Positions 54,597-64,000 of a stretch of DNA of 64,000 nt are shown here, piece after piece; the first letter of the stretch is position 1; each line of letters starts with the position of its first letter. Both the position numbers and the translations under genes were made by a program. The notes under the pieces were generated by a model. It saw only the letters and a program-made list of their open reading frames with translations. It did no database searches and was not told the origin of the DNA. The DNA comes from Bacillus sp. 1780r2a1 (lineage in GTDB: Bacteria; Bacillota; Bacilli; Bacillales; Bacillaceae_H): assembly GCA_024134725.1 (NCBI GenBank), contig CP099863.1, positions 1,359,501 to 1,423,500 on the forward strand, in the 5' to 3' direction.

Positions 54597-55310
54597 ATGA
54601 TTGAAAAAATAGATGTTCTTGCTTTTGGAGCTCATGCTGATGACGTTGAAATCGGCATGGGTGGTACCATCGCCAAGATGACTGAGCAAGGTTTAAAGGT
54701 TGCTATCTGTGATTTGACAGAAGCAGAACTATCGTCAAATGGAACAGTAGAGCTACGCAAACAAGAGGCTGAAAAGGCAGGACAACTTCTCGGTGTACAC
54801 AAGCGAATTCAATTACAGCTACCGGATAGAGGACTGTTCTTACAACAATCCTACATTAGAGAAATTGTATCAGTAATACGTAAATGTCAGCCGAAACTTG
54901 TGTTTGCTCCTTATTTTGATGATCGTCATCCTGATCATGGAAACTGCGCGCGTCTAGTCGAAGAAGCCGTATTTTCAGCTGGAATTCGTAACTACACGGC
55001 AGAACAAAACATGGGGGCTCATCGAACGGATGGACTGTATTTTTATATGATTAATGGTTTCCATAAACCTGACTTCGCTGTTGATGTAACGAATACATTC
55101 GAAAAGAAAAAACAAAGCTTACAAGCATATGAAAGTCAGTTTATCAAACAGAAAGGAAGCGTGGAGACGCCGCTGGTTAACGGATACATAGAAACCGTTG
55201 AAAGCCGCGAGCGCATGTTTGGAAAAGAAGTAGGCGTTCAGTATGCAGAAGGTTTTCTTTCTAAGAAGCCCCTACTTATTTATGATGACCTAGTAGGTGG
55301 CGTTAGATGA
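54597..55310 (+). CDS. bshB1: Bacillithiol biosynthesis deacetylase BshB1
   Basis: Zinc-dependent LmbE/PIG-L deacetylase that removes acetate from GlcNAc-malate, the second step of bacillithiol synthesis. Metal motif AHADDVEIG (residues 12-20) and a later HPDHGN motif. 237 residues. Overlaps bshA by ATGA. Confidence 0.95.
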   Translation: MIEKIDVLAFGAHADDVEIGMGGTIAKMTEQGLKVAICDLTEAELSSNGTVELRKQEAEKAGQLLGVHKRIQLQLPDRGLFLQQSYIREIVSVIRKCQPKLVFAPYFDDRHPDHGNCARLVEEAVFSAGIRNYTAEQNMGAHRTDGLYFYMINGFHKPDFAVDVTNTFEKKKQSLQAYESQFIKQKGSVETPLVNGYIETVESRERMFGKEVGVQYAEGFLSKKPLLIYDDLVGGVR

Positions 55311-56434
55311 AACTAAAAATTGGTATCACGTGTTATCCTTCAGTTGGTGGCTCTGGCGTTATTGCAACTGAATTAGGAAAGCTCCTTGCAGAAAAAGGAC
55401 ACGAAATTCACTTCATTTCATCAAGTATGCCTTTTCGCTTAAACAAGGTGTACTCAAATATTTATTTCCATGAAGTAGAAGTGAACCAGTATTCGGTATT
55501 TAAGTATCCACCTTATGATTTGGCACTAGCAAGTAAGATGGCAGAAGTTGCACAGCGTGAGGAACTAGATTTAATTCATGCTCATTATGCCATTCCCCAT
55601 GCGGTGTGTGCGTTTCTAGCTAAGCAAATGGTGTCACCTAATCTAAAAATAGTAACAACGCTCCATGGGACGGATATTACAGTTCTTGGAGAAGACTCAT
55701 CGCTAACAGAACTAATTAAATTTGCAATTGAAAAATCTGATTGTGTGACTGCCGTATCTGACGCGTTAATTGAGCAAACGAACCAGCTCATTAGTCCAGA
55801 TAAAGATATTTGCACAGTTTATAACTTTATTGATGAGCGAGAATATTATCGAAAAGATGTAGGGAATTTAAAGCAGGACTATGGAATTTTAGAAGATGAA
55901 AAGGTCATTATTCACGTTTCAAATTTCCGTCAAGTTAAGAGAGTGCAAGATGTTGTGCGCGCGTTTAAACGAATTCATGAACGTGTTCCTTCTAAGCTGT
56001 TGCTCGTTGGAGACGGTCCAGATATGAGAAATGTAAGTCAGCTTGTAAAAGAATTGGAACTTGAGGATGCGGTGTTGTTTTTAGGAAAGCAAGATAACGT
56101 AGCAGAACTCTATTCAATTAGTGATTTAAAGCTATTGTTTTCTGAAAAAGAAAGCTTTGGTCTTGTGTTACTAGAAGCAATGGCTTGCGGAGTACCTTGT
56201 ATTGGTACAAGAATCGGTGGAATCCCAGAGGTTATTGAAGATGGCGTAACGGGTTATATTTGTGAATTAGGAGACGTTGAAACAGCTGCAGATAAAGCCG
56301 TTCAGCTGCTAAGTAATCAACAGCTTCATCAACAAATAAGCAGAGGCGCTTTACAGGCAGTGAATCAAAAATTTCATTCAACGGAGATTGTAAATCAATA
56401 TGAACAGCTTTATTACAATCTTGTACAACGTTAA
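55307..56434 (+). CDS. bshA: N-acetyl-alpha-D-glucosaminyl L-malate synthase BshA
   Basis: GT4 glycosyltransferase (GT-B fold) joining GlcNAc from UDP-GlcNAc to L-malate, the first step of bacillithiol synthesis. N-terminal [11 protein letters not shown], middle TLHGTDITV, and the C-terminal donor-site motif [18 protein letters not shown]. 375 residues. The start overlaps the bshB1 stop by four bases. Confidence 0.95.
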   Translation: MKLKIGITCYPSVGGSGVIATELGKLLAEKGHEIHFISSSMPFRLNKVYSNIYFHEVEVNQYSVFKYPPYDLALASKMAEVAQREELDLIHAHYAIPHAVCAFLAKQMVSPNLKIVTTLHGTDITVLGEDSSLTELIKFAIEKSDCVTAVSDALIEQTNQLISPDKDICTVYNFIDEREYYRKDVGNLKQDYGILEDEKVIIHVSNFRQVKRVQDVVRAFKRIHERVPSKLLLVGDGPDMRNVSQLVKELELEDAVLFLGKQDNVAELYSISDLKLLFSEKESFGLVLLEAMACGVPCIGTRIGGIPEVIEDGVTGYICELGDVETAADKAVQLLSNQQLHQQISRGALQAVNQKFHSTEIVNQYEQLYYNLVQR

Positions 56435-56449
56435 GGAATGGAGGATATT

Positions 56450-57655
56450 ATGAAAGAGCCTTTCATCCATCCATTATTTATTATTCACACACTACAGCAA
56501 GCTGGACATGAAGCTTATTTTGTTGGTGGTGCTGTTCGAGATATGATCTTACAGCGAAAAGTAGGTGATGTAGATATTGCAACATCTGCTCTTCCTGACG
56601 ATGTTATGAGTCTATTTTCAAAAACAATTCATGTGGGGATTGAGCATGGAACCGTTGTGGTGCTTCATGAAGGAGAGCAATATGAAGTTACTACCTTTCG
56701 ATCAGAAGGGGAATATGAAGATTTCAGGCGTCCTGCATCCGTTCAGTTTATTTCATCACTGGTAGAAGATCTAAAACGTCGTGACTTTACTATCAACGCC
56801 ATGGCTATGAATGAAAAAGGTGAAATTATTGATCCGTTTAACGGTAGAGAAGATTTGCGGAATCAGCTTATCCGTACGGTAGGAAATCCAGAAGAACGTT
56901 TTCACGAAGACGCGCTGCGAATGATGAGAGCGGTTCGGTTTGTTAGTCAGCTAGCATTTTCTATTTCAGATAAAACGAAGAGAGCTATTTCAGAGCATGG
57001 AAATCTATTGAAGCACGTATCAGTTGAAAGAATTACCATTGAGTTTGAGAAGCTTCTTTTGGGTAAACGCCCTTCTTTAGCGCTTGCGCTCATAGCAGAC
57101 ACTAAATTATATGAGCACTTGCCAGGATTAGATATTGGTGAAGAAGCTTTTCGCCGCTTGTGTAAATACGACTGGATGATGCTTGAAGATATATCGGAAT
57201 GCTGGACACTTCTACTTTATTTGCTAGGGGTTGATCCTGATCCATTTTTACGTCAATGGAAGCTTGCTAATCGACAAATAAAGGCTGTGAAGCTTCAGCT
57301 TGGTGGACTTGAGGACGTCTTAGAAAATGGTTGGTCAAAAGAAACATTGTATCAACTTGGAGAAGAGTCTGCCCTAAGAGTAAACCGAGTTCTGCAATTA
57401 GTAAGAAGCACTAACTATCTTCATACAACTTTGCTTATTTCTCGTTATCGAGAGCTTCCTATTCACTCTATGAAGGAACTTGCTATTACGGGCCAAGATG
57501 TTATGACATGGGTAGATCGTAAGGGTGGTCCATGGCTTTCAACTTTGTTACAGGATATAGAGAAGAAAGTGTTGAATGGTGAATTACAAAATAGCAAAGG
57601 GTCGATAAAGGAGTGGGTACAGTCTTGCAAACAGATATTAGAAGAACGTTATTAG
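56450..57655 (+). CDS. cca: CCA tRNA nucleotidyltransferase
   Basis: Class II enzyme that builds or repairs the 3' CCA of tRNAs. Head motif GGAVRDMIL with DVDIATSA carrying the catalytic Asp pair, RRDFTINAM, and the neck motif EERFHEDALRMMRAVRF. ATG 56450 (MKEPFIHP) has GGAGG 5 bp upstream; an ATG four codons earlier is part of that Shine-Dalgarno region. 401 residues. Its end overlaps birA. Confidence 0.95.
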   Translation: MKEPFIHPLFIIHTLQQAGHEAYFVGGAVRDMILQRKVGDVDIATSALPDDVMSLFSKTIHVGIEHGTVVVLHEGEQYEVTTFRSEGEYEDFRRPASVQFISSLVEDLKRRDFTINAMAMNEKGEIIDPFNGREDLRNQLIRTVGNPEERFHEDALRMMRAVRFVSQLAFSISDKTKRAISEHGNLLKHVSVERITIEFEKLLLGKRPSLALALIADTKLYEHLPGLDIGEEAFRRLCKYDWMMLEDISECWTLLLYLLGVDPDPFLRQWKLANRQIKAVKLQLGGLEDVLENGWSKETLYQLGEESALRVNRVLQLVRSTNYLHTTLLISRYRELPIHSMKELAITGQDVMTWVDRKGGPWLSTLLQDIEKKVLNGELQNSKGSIKEWVQSCKQILEERY

Positions 57656-58611
57656 AGATGTTTACAAACGCAGAAGGTGAATATGTATCTGGGCAGCGCA
57701 TTAGCGACTTGCTAGGCTGTTCAAGAACTGCAGTTTGGAAACATATTGAAGACTTAAGAAAAGAAGGCTATGAACTAGAAGCTGTTCGAAAGAAAGGGTA
57801 TCGCATCGTTACTAAGCCTAATAAAGTAAGTACAAATGAGCTGCTTCTTGGTCTGCAAACGAAAAAAATCGGTCAAAATCTTTACTATGAAGAAACTGTG
57901 GAGTCAACACAAAAAATTGCACATCGTCTTGCTCAAGAAGGAGCTGTCGAAGGAACGGTAGTTGTAGCGGAAGAGCAAACAGCTGGTCGAGGTCGCTTGG
58001 CTCGTAAATGGTACTCTCCAAAATACACGGGAGTGTGGATGAGTATTATCTTGCGACCTGCAATTCCACCACAGCATGCACCACAGCTGACACTATTAGC
58101 CGCCGTAGCAATTGTACAAGCAATACAAGAAGTAACAAATGTACTACCCGATATAAAATGGCCAAACGATATTTTAGTGAACAATAAAAAGCTAGTAGGA
58201 ATCTTAACTGAGATGCAAGCTGATGTTGAGCAAGTTCACTCTGTTATTATTGGAATTGGAATCAATGTGAATCAAAAGCTAGAACATTTTGATTCTGATA
58301 TTCAACACTTGGCGACATCTTTATCAATTGAAGAGCAAAAAGAAGTGAATCGTGCAGCTCTTATGCAAGCGATTTTCTTAAAGATGGAATCTTTGTATGA
58401 AGATTATTTAGAAAATGGTTTTGGGTTAGTAAAGCACTTATGGGAATCTTATTCTATTAGCATTGGAAAGCGGATTGTTGCACGCACTTTGAAAGCAACG
58501 ATTGAAGGGTACGCAAAAGGGATTACAAACGATGGCGTCCTGCTGTTAGAGGATGATTATGGAACGGTTCATCATATTCATTCTGCTGATATTGAACTCT
58601 CTTCGAAATAA
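57625..58611 (+). CDS. birA: Biotin-protein ligase and biotin-operon repressor BirA
   Basis: Bifunctional protein: an N-terminal winged helix (ISDLLGCSRTAVWKHIEDLR), then the ligase domain with biotinyl-AMP loop TAGRGRLARKW, catalytic IKWPNDILV and a C-terminal SH3-like domain. It biotinylates PycA-type carboxylases such as the pyc product here. TTG 57625 is preferred, with AAAGGAG about 10 bp upstream; GTG 57613 overlaps the Shine-Dalgarno. About 328 residues. Confidence 0.94.
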   Translation: MQTDIRRTLLEMFTNAEGEYVSGQRISDLLGCSRTAVWKHIEDLRKEGYELEAVRKKGYRIVTKPNKVSTNELLLGLQTKKIGQNLYYEETVESTQKIAHRLAQEGAVEGTVVVAEEQTAGRGRLARKWYSPKYTGVWMSIILRPAIPPQHAPQLTLLAAVAIVQAIQEVTNVLPDIKWPNDILVNNKKLVGILTEMQADVEQVHSVIIGIGINVNQKLEHFDSDIQHLATSLSIEEQKEVNRAALMQAIFLKMESLYEDYLENGFGLVKHLWESYSISIGKRIVARTLKATIEGYAKGITNDGVLLLEDDYGTVHHIHSADIELSSK

Positions 58612-58645
58612 AACTAGAAAATGTAAGAATATTTCTTTATAATAC

Positions 58646-58690
58646 GAGTATCAGGGTAGTATCGACAGAACTTCACCTGATACTCTTTTT
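58646..58690 (+). terminator. birA terminator
   Basis: A perfect 10-bp stem GAGTATCAGG/CCTGATACTC with a 20-base loop, followed by TTTTTT. Confidence 0.9.
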
Positions 58691-58885
58691 TATAATTTAT
58701 CGTTTACGAACTGCCTTGATCTAAAAAAGACTAGGACAGAGGGATGACAATATATAAGGACAAGCGTGTGCTCTTAAGCACGCTGTTTAGCTATAGACTG
58801 CTTTTGTCAAAAACCTTCTTCCTTTTTAAGTGTAAGAAGGTTTTTTTTGCGTTGTCATCTCCTCTAGTATAGGAGGAGATTTATT
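58691..58885 (+). promoter_or_regulatory. Structured panB leader RNA with terminator and Shine-Dalgarno switch
   Basis: A TATAAT at 58691-58696 could start a ~180-nt leader. In order it contains: AGAGGGATGACAA (58738-58750); a compact domain bounded by GACAA/TTGTC with the hairpin AGCGTG/CACGCT (58759-58808); an intrinsic terminator (58809-58848); and TTGTCATCTCCTCT (58852-58865). The last segment can pair either with the first (13 bp, one bulge) or, through TCTCCTCT, with the ribosome-binding site AGGAGGAGA (58871-58879). The Rfam pan motif occurs upstream of panB in Firmicutes and may apply. Confidence 0.65.
58809..58848 (+). terminator. Intrinsic terminator inside the panB leader
   Basis: A perfect 12-bp stem AAAAACCTTCTT/AAGAAGGTTTTT followed by T to 58848, only 37 bp before the panB start. 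Its position implies transcription attenuation. Confidence 0.88.
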
Positions 58886-59719
58886 GTGAAAACGAAGCTT
58901 GATTTCTTAAAAATGAAACAGCAACAAGAACCGATTGTTATGCTTACTGCTTACGACTACCCGTCTGCAAAATATGCGGAAGCATCAGAGGTGGACATGA
59001 TTTTAGTAGGAGATTCATTGGGAATGGTTGTATTAGGGTATGACTCAACTATTCCAGTGACGGTCGATGACATGATTCATCATACAAAAGCAGTGAAAAG
59101 AGGAGCGCCTAATACATTTATCGTAACGGATATGCCTTTTATGTCTTATCATATTTCAAAAGAAGAAACGATGAAACAAGCAGCTCGAATTATGCAAGAA
59201 AGCGGGGCGCATGCTCTAAAGATAGAAGGCGCAGACGATGTTATTTTTACGATTTCAGAATTAACACAAGCAGGGATTCCAGTTATTGCTCATCTTGGTT
59301 TAACACCACAGTCTGTCGGTGTTCTGGGGGGGTACAAGGTACAAGGTAAAGAAGCAAGTGAAGCGAAAAAGCTAATTGAAGATGCCGTGAAATGTGAGCA
59401 AGCGGGTGCAATAGCAGTAGTTTTAGAATGTGTACCGAAACAAGTAGCAGAAGATATTTCGAAGAAGCTAAGCATTCCAACCATTGGTATTGGAGCAGGA
59501 AAAGAAACGGATGGTCAGGTGCTTGTCTATCATGATGTGTTGACGTATGGGGTTGAGCGCTTTCCAAAATTCGTTAAGCCATTTGGTAACATTGGAGAGG
59601 TTGCAAAAAAAGGACTTTCTCAGTATGTACACGATGTTAAAGTTGGAAAATTTCCGGAAGAGAGCCATACATTTAGCATGAACGATGAACAGCTAACGGC
59701 TCTATATGGAGGGAAGTAA
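58886..59719 (+). CDS. panB: 3-methyl-2-oxobutanoate hydroxymethyltransferase
   Basis: Forms ketopantoate from ketoisovalerate and methylene-tetrahydrofolate, the first step of pantothenate synthesis. TIM barrel with [21 protein letters not shown] (metal Asp), HHTKAVKRG and [14 protein letters not shown]. 277 residues. GTG start after AGGAGGAG. First gene of panBCD. Confidence 0.96.
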   Translation: MKTKLDFLKMKQQQEPIVMLTAYDYPSAKYAEASEVDMILVGDSLGMVVLGYDSTIPVTVDDMIHHTKAVKRGAPNTFIVTDMPFMSYHISKEETMKQAARIMQESGAHALKIEGADDVIFTISELTQAGIPVIAHLGLTPQSVGVLGGYKVQGKEASEAKKLIEDAVKCEQAGAIAVVLECVPKQVAEDISKKLSIPTIGIGAGKETDGQVLVYHDVLTYGVERFPKFVKPFGNIGEVAKKGLSQYVHDVKVGKFPEESHTFSMNDEQLTALYGGK

Positions 59720-59720
59720 G

Positions 59721-60566
59721 ATGAAAGTTATCTCTACTGCCAAGGATATGCAAGAGCTTTCGATTCAGCTTCAGCGTCAAGGGAAAACAATCGGATTTGT
59801 ACCGACAATGGGATTTCTACATGAAGGTCACCTTGCGCTACTTAAACAGGCGCGTGCAGAGAACGATGTGGTCGTTTTAAGCATTTTTGTTAATCCAACT
59901 CAGTTCGGACCAAACGAGGACTTTGATACGTACCCACGAGACTTTAAACGTGATGAACGCTTAGCTAAAGCGGAAGAGGCTGATTATTTATTTTACCCAA
60001 GCGTGGATGAAATGTATCCTGGTCAAGCTTCCATTTCTATATCGGTCACTAACCGTGTAGATGTGCTTTGTGGAGCCAAGCGTCCAGGTCATTTTGACGG
60101 TGTTGCAACAGTCCTAACAAAACTGTTTCATCTTGTACAGCCTAAGCGAGCATACTTTGGGAAAAAGGATGCTCAGCAAGTAGCCGTGGTGCATGGATTG
60201 ATTACTGATTTTAAGTTCCCAATTGAGCTCGTAGCGGTTGATACGGTGCGAGAAGACGATGGCCTTGCTAAAAGTTCAAGAAATGTGAACTTGCTAGATG
60301 CTGAGCGTAACGAAGCGCCTGCTTTGTATCGAAGTCTACAAGAAGCGAAGCAATTAGTTGAAAGCGGTGAGCGTGACGTTGCGACAATTAAAGCGCAGAT
60401 TGAAAGAACGATTAAAAATAATACGAGCGGTACAATAGATTACGTAGCGATTTATTCTTACCCTGAGCTAAAGCCTCTAAATAAGCTAGATGGACAGGTT
60501 ATTATTGCGCTCGCTATACAATTCTCTAAAGCTCGATTAATTGATAATATTATTATGGCAATCTGA
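59721..60566 (+). CDS. panC: Pantothenate synthetase
   Basis: ATP-dependent ligation of pantoate and beta-alanine. The nucleotidyl-transferase HxGH motif is FLHEGH, then FVNPTQFGPNEDF, GKKDAQQ and the KSSRN variant of KMSKS. ATG 59721 follows GGAGGG and lies 1 bp after the panB stop. 281 residues. Confidence 0.96.
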   Translation: MKVISTAKDMQELSIQLQRQGKTIGFVPTMGFLHEGHLALLKQARAENDVVVLSIFVNPTQFGPNEDFDTYPRDFKRDERLAKAEEADYLFYPSVDEMYPGQASISISVTNRVDVLCGAKRPGHFDGVATVLTKLFHLVQPKRAYFGKKDAQQVAVVHGLITDFKFPIELVAVDTVREDDGLAKSSRNVNLLDAERNEAPALYRSLQEAKQLVESGERDVATIKAQIERTIKNNTSGTIDYVAIYSYPELKPLNKLDGQVIIALAIQFSKARLIDNIIMAI

Positions 60567-60587
60567 CCATAGAAAGAGGGTTTCCTG

Positions 60588-60971
60588 ATGTTTCGAACAA
60601 TGATGAACGCAAAAATTCATAGAGCACATGTGACAGAAGCAAATTTAAACTATGTGGGAAGTATTACGATTGATGAAGATTTAATTGATGCTGTAGGTAT
60701 CCAGCCAAATGAAAAAGTACAAATCGTGAACAATAACAATGGTGCTCGCCTAGAGACGTATGTTATACCGGGAGAGAGAGGCAGCGGAGTAGTTTGTTTA
60801 AACGGTGCGGCAGCACGTCTCGTACAGCCCGGAGATGTTGTTATTATTATCTCTTATGTACTAGTAGCAGAAGAAAAAGTAGCTGATCATCATCCAACAG
60901 TAGCCATCATGGATGAACAGAACAAAATTAAACAATTGCTTAAACAAGAGCCAGCTGGTACAATTTTATAA
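60588..60971 (+). CDS. panD: Aspartate 1-decarboxylase (pyruvoyl enzyme)
   Basis: Makes beta-alanine from aspartate for PanC. The proenzyme self-cleaves at Gly24-Ser25 (YVGSIT) to form the pyruvoyl group; catalytic Tyr and Arg positions ([12 protein letters not shown]) are intact. 127 residues. Last gene of panBCD. Confidence 0.96.
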   Translation: MFRTMMNAKIHRAHVTEANLNYVGSITIDEDLIDAVGIQPNEKVQIVNNNNGARLETYVIPGERGSGVVCLNGAAARLVQPGDVVIIISYVLVAEEKVADHHPTVAIMDEQNKIKQLLKQEPAGTIL

Positions 60972-60975
60972 TATT

Positions 60976-61003
60976 ATCCCCCTTAATCGAGGGGGATTTT
61001 TTT
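60976..61003 (+). terminator. panBCD terminator
   Basis: An 8-bp stem ATCCCCCT/AGGGGGAT with a 6-base loop, followed by TTTTTT. Confidence 0.9.
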
Positions 61004-61091
61004 GAGCGAATAGAAGCTCTACATAAGTAGTTTCGTATAGAAGCAGGTATTTTCTTTTATACTATAAGAACAGGCAGGTGAGGTCATGATG

Positions 61092-63890
61092 ATGGATAAG
61101 CGCTTTGTTGTTGTTGATTTAGAGACGACAGGACATTCTCCAAAACAAGGAGATCAAATTATTCAATTTGCAGCCGTGGTTGTTGAAAACGGCCGAATAG
61201 TTGAGCGTTTCTCAACGTTTTTGAACCCCAATGTACCAATTCCTCCTTTTATTTCACAACTGACAAATATTCATCAAAACATGGTTGAAGGTGCCCCGAC
61301 GTTTGAGGATATTTCCGAGAAAATTATTGAGCTGTTAGAAGATGCTTATTTTGTAGCACATAACGTTGCTTTTGACCTTAATTTCCTCCAGGAGTCATTA
61401 GCTCAAAATGGATACGATAAGCTGTATCCGTCCACGGTGGATACGGTGGAATTAGCGCGTATGCTTCTCCCTACAGTAGAGGGGTATAAGCTCAACCAGC
61501 TTGCTGAGTATTTAAATTTAAATCATGATCAGCCTCATCAAGCAGACAGTGATGCTGAAGTGACGGCGAAAATCTTACTATTATTAATGGAAAAGTTAAA
61601 TGGTCTTCCACTTGCAACATTAAAGCAGCTATATACGCTGTCTTTGCATTTAAAAAGTGAGATTGGTGAGTTAATTCAAGGTATAATGAATCAAAAGAAA
61701 GATGATTATCATGAAGGATATGATTTTGTTCATGGCTTAGCGCTAAAAAAGCAAAAGCCTGTTGTGAAGCCATCGGAAGTTCTTGTTACATATGAGGAAT
61801 TTCAAGAGCAAAAAGAAAATTTAGCGTCAGTGTTTAGCACATTTGAAAAGAGAACGGGTCAAGAGCAAATGATGAATGCTGTCCATGAAAGCTTAACGGA
61901 TAACGAGCATGCGCTTATTGAAGCGGGAACTGGTATTGGAAAAACGATTGCTTATTTAATTCCGGCTGCTTTTTATGCTCAGCAGCATAAAAGGCCTATC
62001 GTTGTTTCAACGCATACCGTAACGTTACAGCAACAGCTAATGGAAAGAGATATACCTATGTTAAAAAAGCTTATGCCGTTTGAATTAAACGCAGCAGTTT
62101 TAAAGGGGCGTGAGCATTATCTTAGCATTCGAAAATTCAATCAGTTTTTAAAAGAGCGCAATCATAACTATGACGTTATTTTAACAAAAGCCAAACTATT
62201 GATTTGGCTTACGGAGACGGAGACAGGAGATGTTGATGAAATCAACTTGCCGTCCGGTGGAAAGCTATTTTGGGAACAGCTGAACGAAAGCAATCCTTCC
62301 CATTTAGACTTTAAGCATCCTTGGAATCAACATTCTTTTTATAATCGTGCACAGGCTCGTGCAGCACAAGCTCAGATTATCATTACAAATCACAGGCTTC
62401 TTTTATTAGATGTGGTTAGCAAGCGAAATTTACTTCCAAGCTATGAGCAAGTTGTAATTGATGAAGCTCATCACTTTGACACCATTGCAAGTGAAGAGCT
62501 TGGTGGAAGGCTTGATTATTTTTCTATTCATGCTCTATTAAGCAGAATAGGCTTGTTAGAAGATAAGGGGTTATTAAACAAAGTACATAAGCTTTGTCAG
62601 AAACATGATATAGGGCTAAATGCAAAAAAACTAGAAGAGCTGCTAGAGAAGCTTCGTATTGAATGTGATGACTTATTTCGTCTTGTCCATGCATATGTAA
62701 TGAAAAAAAATAAGCAAACGGATAGTGAAATTGGACGAGTAAGCTATCGTTATAATGTTCAAGAAGAGAACAATCTTCATTGGCATACCATCCAGGAACA
62801 GGCATCTCGAGTGCGTTTTTTAATGAATGATATTTTATCTCTTTTACATGCTGATTTTCAGGTGGTGGATTCCTATCACGAGCAGCTTACAAAAAGAGAA
62901 CAGTCTCATATTCACGAGTTGACAAGCGCAATTGAACAATTTCATCATCTGTCAAGCGAGCTTGCAGACTTTTTCTTTCAAACACATCTTGAAGAGGTGA
63001 CATGGATTGAAATAGAGCCAAAAGGAGCAGCAAACGCTACTTTTTTATATCGTCAACCGCTTTCGGTGGCGGACACGTTAGCAGATACGTTTTTTGCGAA
63101 AAAGAAAAGCGTTATACTAACTTCTGCTACGCTAACAGTGAATCATTCTTTTTCTTATATTATTGAACAGCTTGGGTTGTATGATTTTCAACCACTGCAA
63201 ATGACGATACCATCTCCTTTTGACTATCGAAAACAGGCAAAGGTATATATTCCAAAAGATATGCCAGCTGTAAATGATGTGACGCTTGAAGAGTATAGTG
63301 CGATTATGGCAGAAAGTATCTTAGATATTGCATCTATCACAAAAGGGCGCATGCTTGTACTATTTACCTCTTATGAAATGTTAAAGATGACCTATCAGTA
63401 TATGAAAGAATTAAATGATTTAGAGGAATTTGTTATCCTTGGTCAAGGAGTGACAACGCGTAATCGAAATCGATTACTAAAAGACTTTGCGCAGTTTTCA
63501 CAATCTATTTTACTAGGAACGAACAGCTTGTGGGAAGGTATTGACCTCCCTGGTGAACTGGTATCTAGTCTCATCATTGTTCGCTTACCTTTTGCGTCAC
63601 CACGACACCCATTTCTAAAAGCAAAATTTGAGCAGCTGCGAAAAGAAGGGAAAAATCCATTTATGGATTATTCGCTCCCTCAAGCTGTCATTCGTTTTAA
63701 GCAGGGATTCGGAAGACTAATTCGAACTAAGCAAGATAAAGGATCTATCTTTATTTTAGATAACCGCATGATTACAACGATGTATGGCTCTCATTTTCTT
63801 CATTCTTTGCCAGATGTAGATATCGTAAGTGAATCATTCTCAGTAGCGCTCCACGATTTTGAAACATGGTGGATGTCAAAGAGGCTTTAG
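61092..63890 (+). CDS. dinG: DinG-family helicase with N-terminal DEDDh exonuclease
   Basis: The N-terminal 3'-5' exonuclease domain (VVDLETTGHS, AHNVAFDLNFL, HQADSDAEVT) is fused to an XPD-like SF2 helicase: Walker A EAGTGIGKT near 278, DEAHH near 459, and C-terminal LGTNSLWEGIDLPG with QGFGRLIRT. The four-Cys iron-sulfur cluster of E. coli DinG is not visible. Unlike the S. aureus relative reported as a nuclease without helicase activity, Walker A here is canonical. Three ATGs occur in a row; 61092 (MDKRF) has the best spacing to GGTGAGG and matches B. subtilis. About 932 residues. Confidence 0.94.
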   Translation: MDKRFVVVDLETTGHSPKQGDQIIQFAAVVVENGRIVERFSTFLNPNVPIPPFISQLTNIHQNMVEGAPTFEDISEKIIELLEDAYFVAHNVAFDLNFLQESLAQNGYDKLYPSTVDTVELARMLLPTVEGYKLNQLAEYLNLNHDQPHQADSDAEVTAKILLLLMEKLNGLPLATLKQLYTLSLHLKSEIGELIQGIMNQKKDDYHEGYDFVHGLALKKQKPVVKPSEVLVTYEEFQEQKENLASVFSTFEKRTGQEQMMNAVHESLTDNEHALIEAGTGIGKTIAYLIPAAFYAQQHKRPIVVSTHTVTLQQQLMERDIPMLKKLMPFELNAAVLKGREHYLSIRKFNQFLKERNHNYDVILTKAKLLIWLTETETGDVDEINLPSGGKLFWEQLNESNPSHLDFKHPWNQHSFYNRAQARAAQAQIIITNHRLLLLDVVSKRNLLPSYEQVVIDEAHHFDTIASEELGGRLDYFSIHALLSRIGLLEDKGLLNKVHKLCQKHDIGLNAKKLEELLEKLRIECDDLFRLVHAYVMKKNKQTDSEIGRVSYRYNVQEENNLHWHTIQEQASRVRFLMNDILSLLHADFQVVDSYHEQLTKREQSHIHELTSAIEQFHHLSSELADFFFQTHLEEVTWIEIEPKGAANATFLYRQPLSVADTLADTFFAKKKSVILTSATLTVNHSFSYIIEQLGLYDFQPLQMTIPSPFDYRKQAKVYIPKDMPAVNDVTLEEYSAIMAESILDIASITKGRMLVLFTSYEMLKMTYQYMKELNDLEEFVILGQGVTTRNRNRLLKDFAQFSQSILLGTNSLWEGIDLPGELVSSLIIVRLPFASPRHPFLKAKFEQLRKEGKNPFMDYSLPQAVIRFKQGFGRLIRTKQDKGSIFILDNRMITTMYGSHFLHSLPDVDIVSESFSVALHDFETWWMSKRL

Positions 63891-63916
63891 CACGGAATGT
63901 GCTAAAGCTTTTTTTG
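63884..63916 (+). terminator. dinG terminator
   Basis: A perfect 10-bp stem GCTTTAGCAC/GTGCTAAAGC with a GGAAT loop, followed by TTTTTTT; it overlaps the dinG stop. Confidence 0.92.
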
Positions 63917-63979
63917 CATAGCTTTTCTTGTAGATGTACACCCTAATAGTGGAAAACAAAGGAAGTGAGTGTGTTTAAC

Positions 63980-64000
63980 ATGATTAAACGAAATATGTTA
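63980..64000 (+). CDS. Start of a gene cut by the window end
   Basis: ATG 63980 opens MIKRNML and runs off the window. GGAAGTGAG lies 10 bp upstream. In B. subtilis dinG is followed by ypmA, ypmB and aspB, but seven codons are too few to assign. Confidence 0.35.

Overview
This 64 kb window is chromosomal core DNA from a low-GC, spore-forming Bacillaceae bacterium. Protein-level similarity to Bacillus subtilis (recalled, not searched) and gene order point to a Priestia megaterium-like organism. Supporting traits are spore-associated genes (ypjB, ylaJ, a YjcZ-type peptide), bacillithiol genes (bshA, bshB1), a caa3 oxidase operon and SR1/SR1P. I see no rRNA, tRNA, CRISPR array, IS element or prophage. 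Both edges cut genes: dapH on the left and a gene after dinG on the right.

Layout: (1) 1-5.6 kb holds the end of lysine/diaminopimelate synthesis (dapH, ykuR), an MscS channel (ykuT), a 2-Cys peroxiredoxin (ykuU), a short 6-phosphogluconate dehydrogenase and the potassium-channel gating subunit ktrC. (2) 5.6-10.9 kb is a five-gene accessory module: a two-component system plus a three-subunit ABC-2 exporter, resembling the LnrJK/LnrLMN linearmycin-resistance system. A repeated dyad site precedes the transporter genes. (3) 10.9-21.4 kb holds rnjA-rpoY, a small cationic peptide gene, ykrA, def, a YjcZ-type peptide, ykyA and the pdhABCD operon. (4) 21.4-29.3 kb holds a small membrane protein, a BCCT betaine transporter, an M23 peptidase, the dual-function RNA SR1 with its SR1P ORF, speA, yktA, yktB, ykzI, suhB and ylaF. 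(5) 29.4-37.7 kb is the typA/yla/ftsW region, with two genes I do not recall in the B. subtilis cluster. (6) 37.8-50 kb holds pyruvate carboxylase, heme A synthase (ctaA), ctaCDEFG and ylbABC; ctaB is not in its usual place. (7) 50-64 kb holds ypjB, a YugP-type peptidase, ypjC, ypjD, dapB, mgsA, bshB1, bshA, cca, birA, panBCD and dinG.

Functionally the window links pyruvate fates (pdh, pyc), carbon/nitrogen control (SR1, speA), aerobic respiration (cta), cofactor supply (pantothenate, biotin ligase, bacillithiol) and RNA turnover (RNase J1, CCA-adding enzyme, PhoH2).

The most interesting unexplained signals are non-coding. The panB leader carries an intrinsic terminator and two mutually exclusive pairings that cover or free the Shine-Dalgarno. 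The speA leader can form two alternative hairpins. A dyad/direct-repeat operator sits before the Lnr-like exporter. A 23-residue cationic peptide gene ends in a long structured terminator. The ylbC-ypjB junction appears to be a synteny breakpoint relative to B. subtilis. All family assignments come from motif recognition and memory of homologues; no database search was run.
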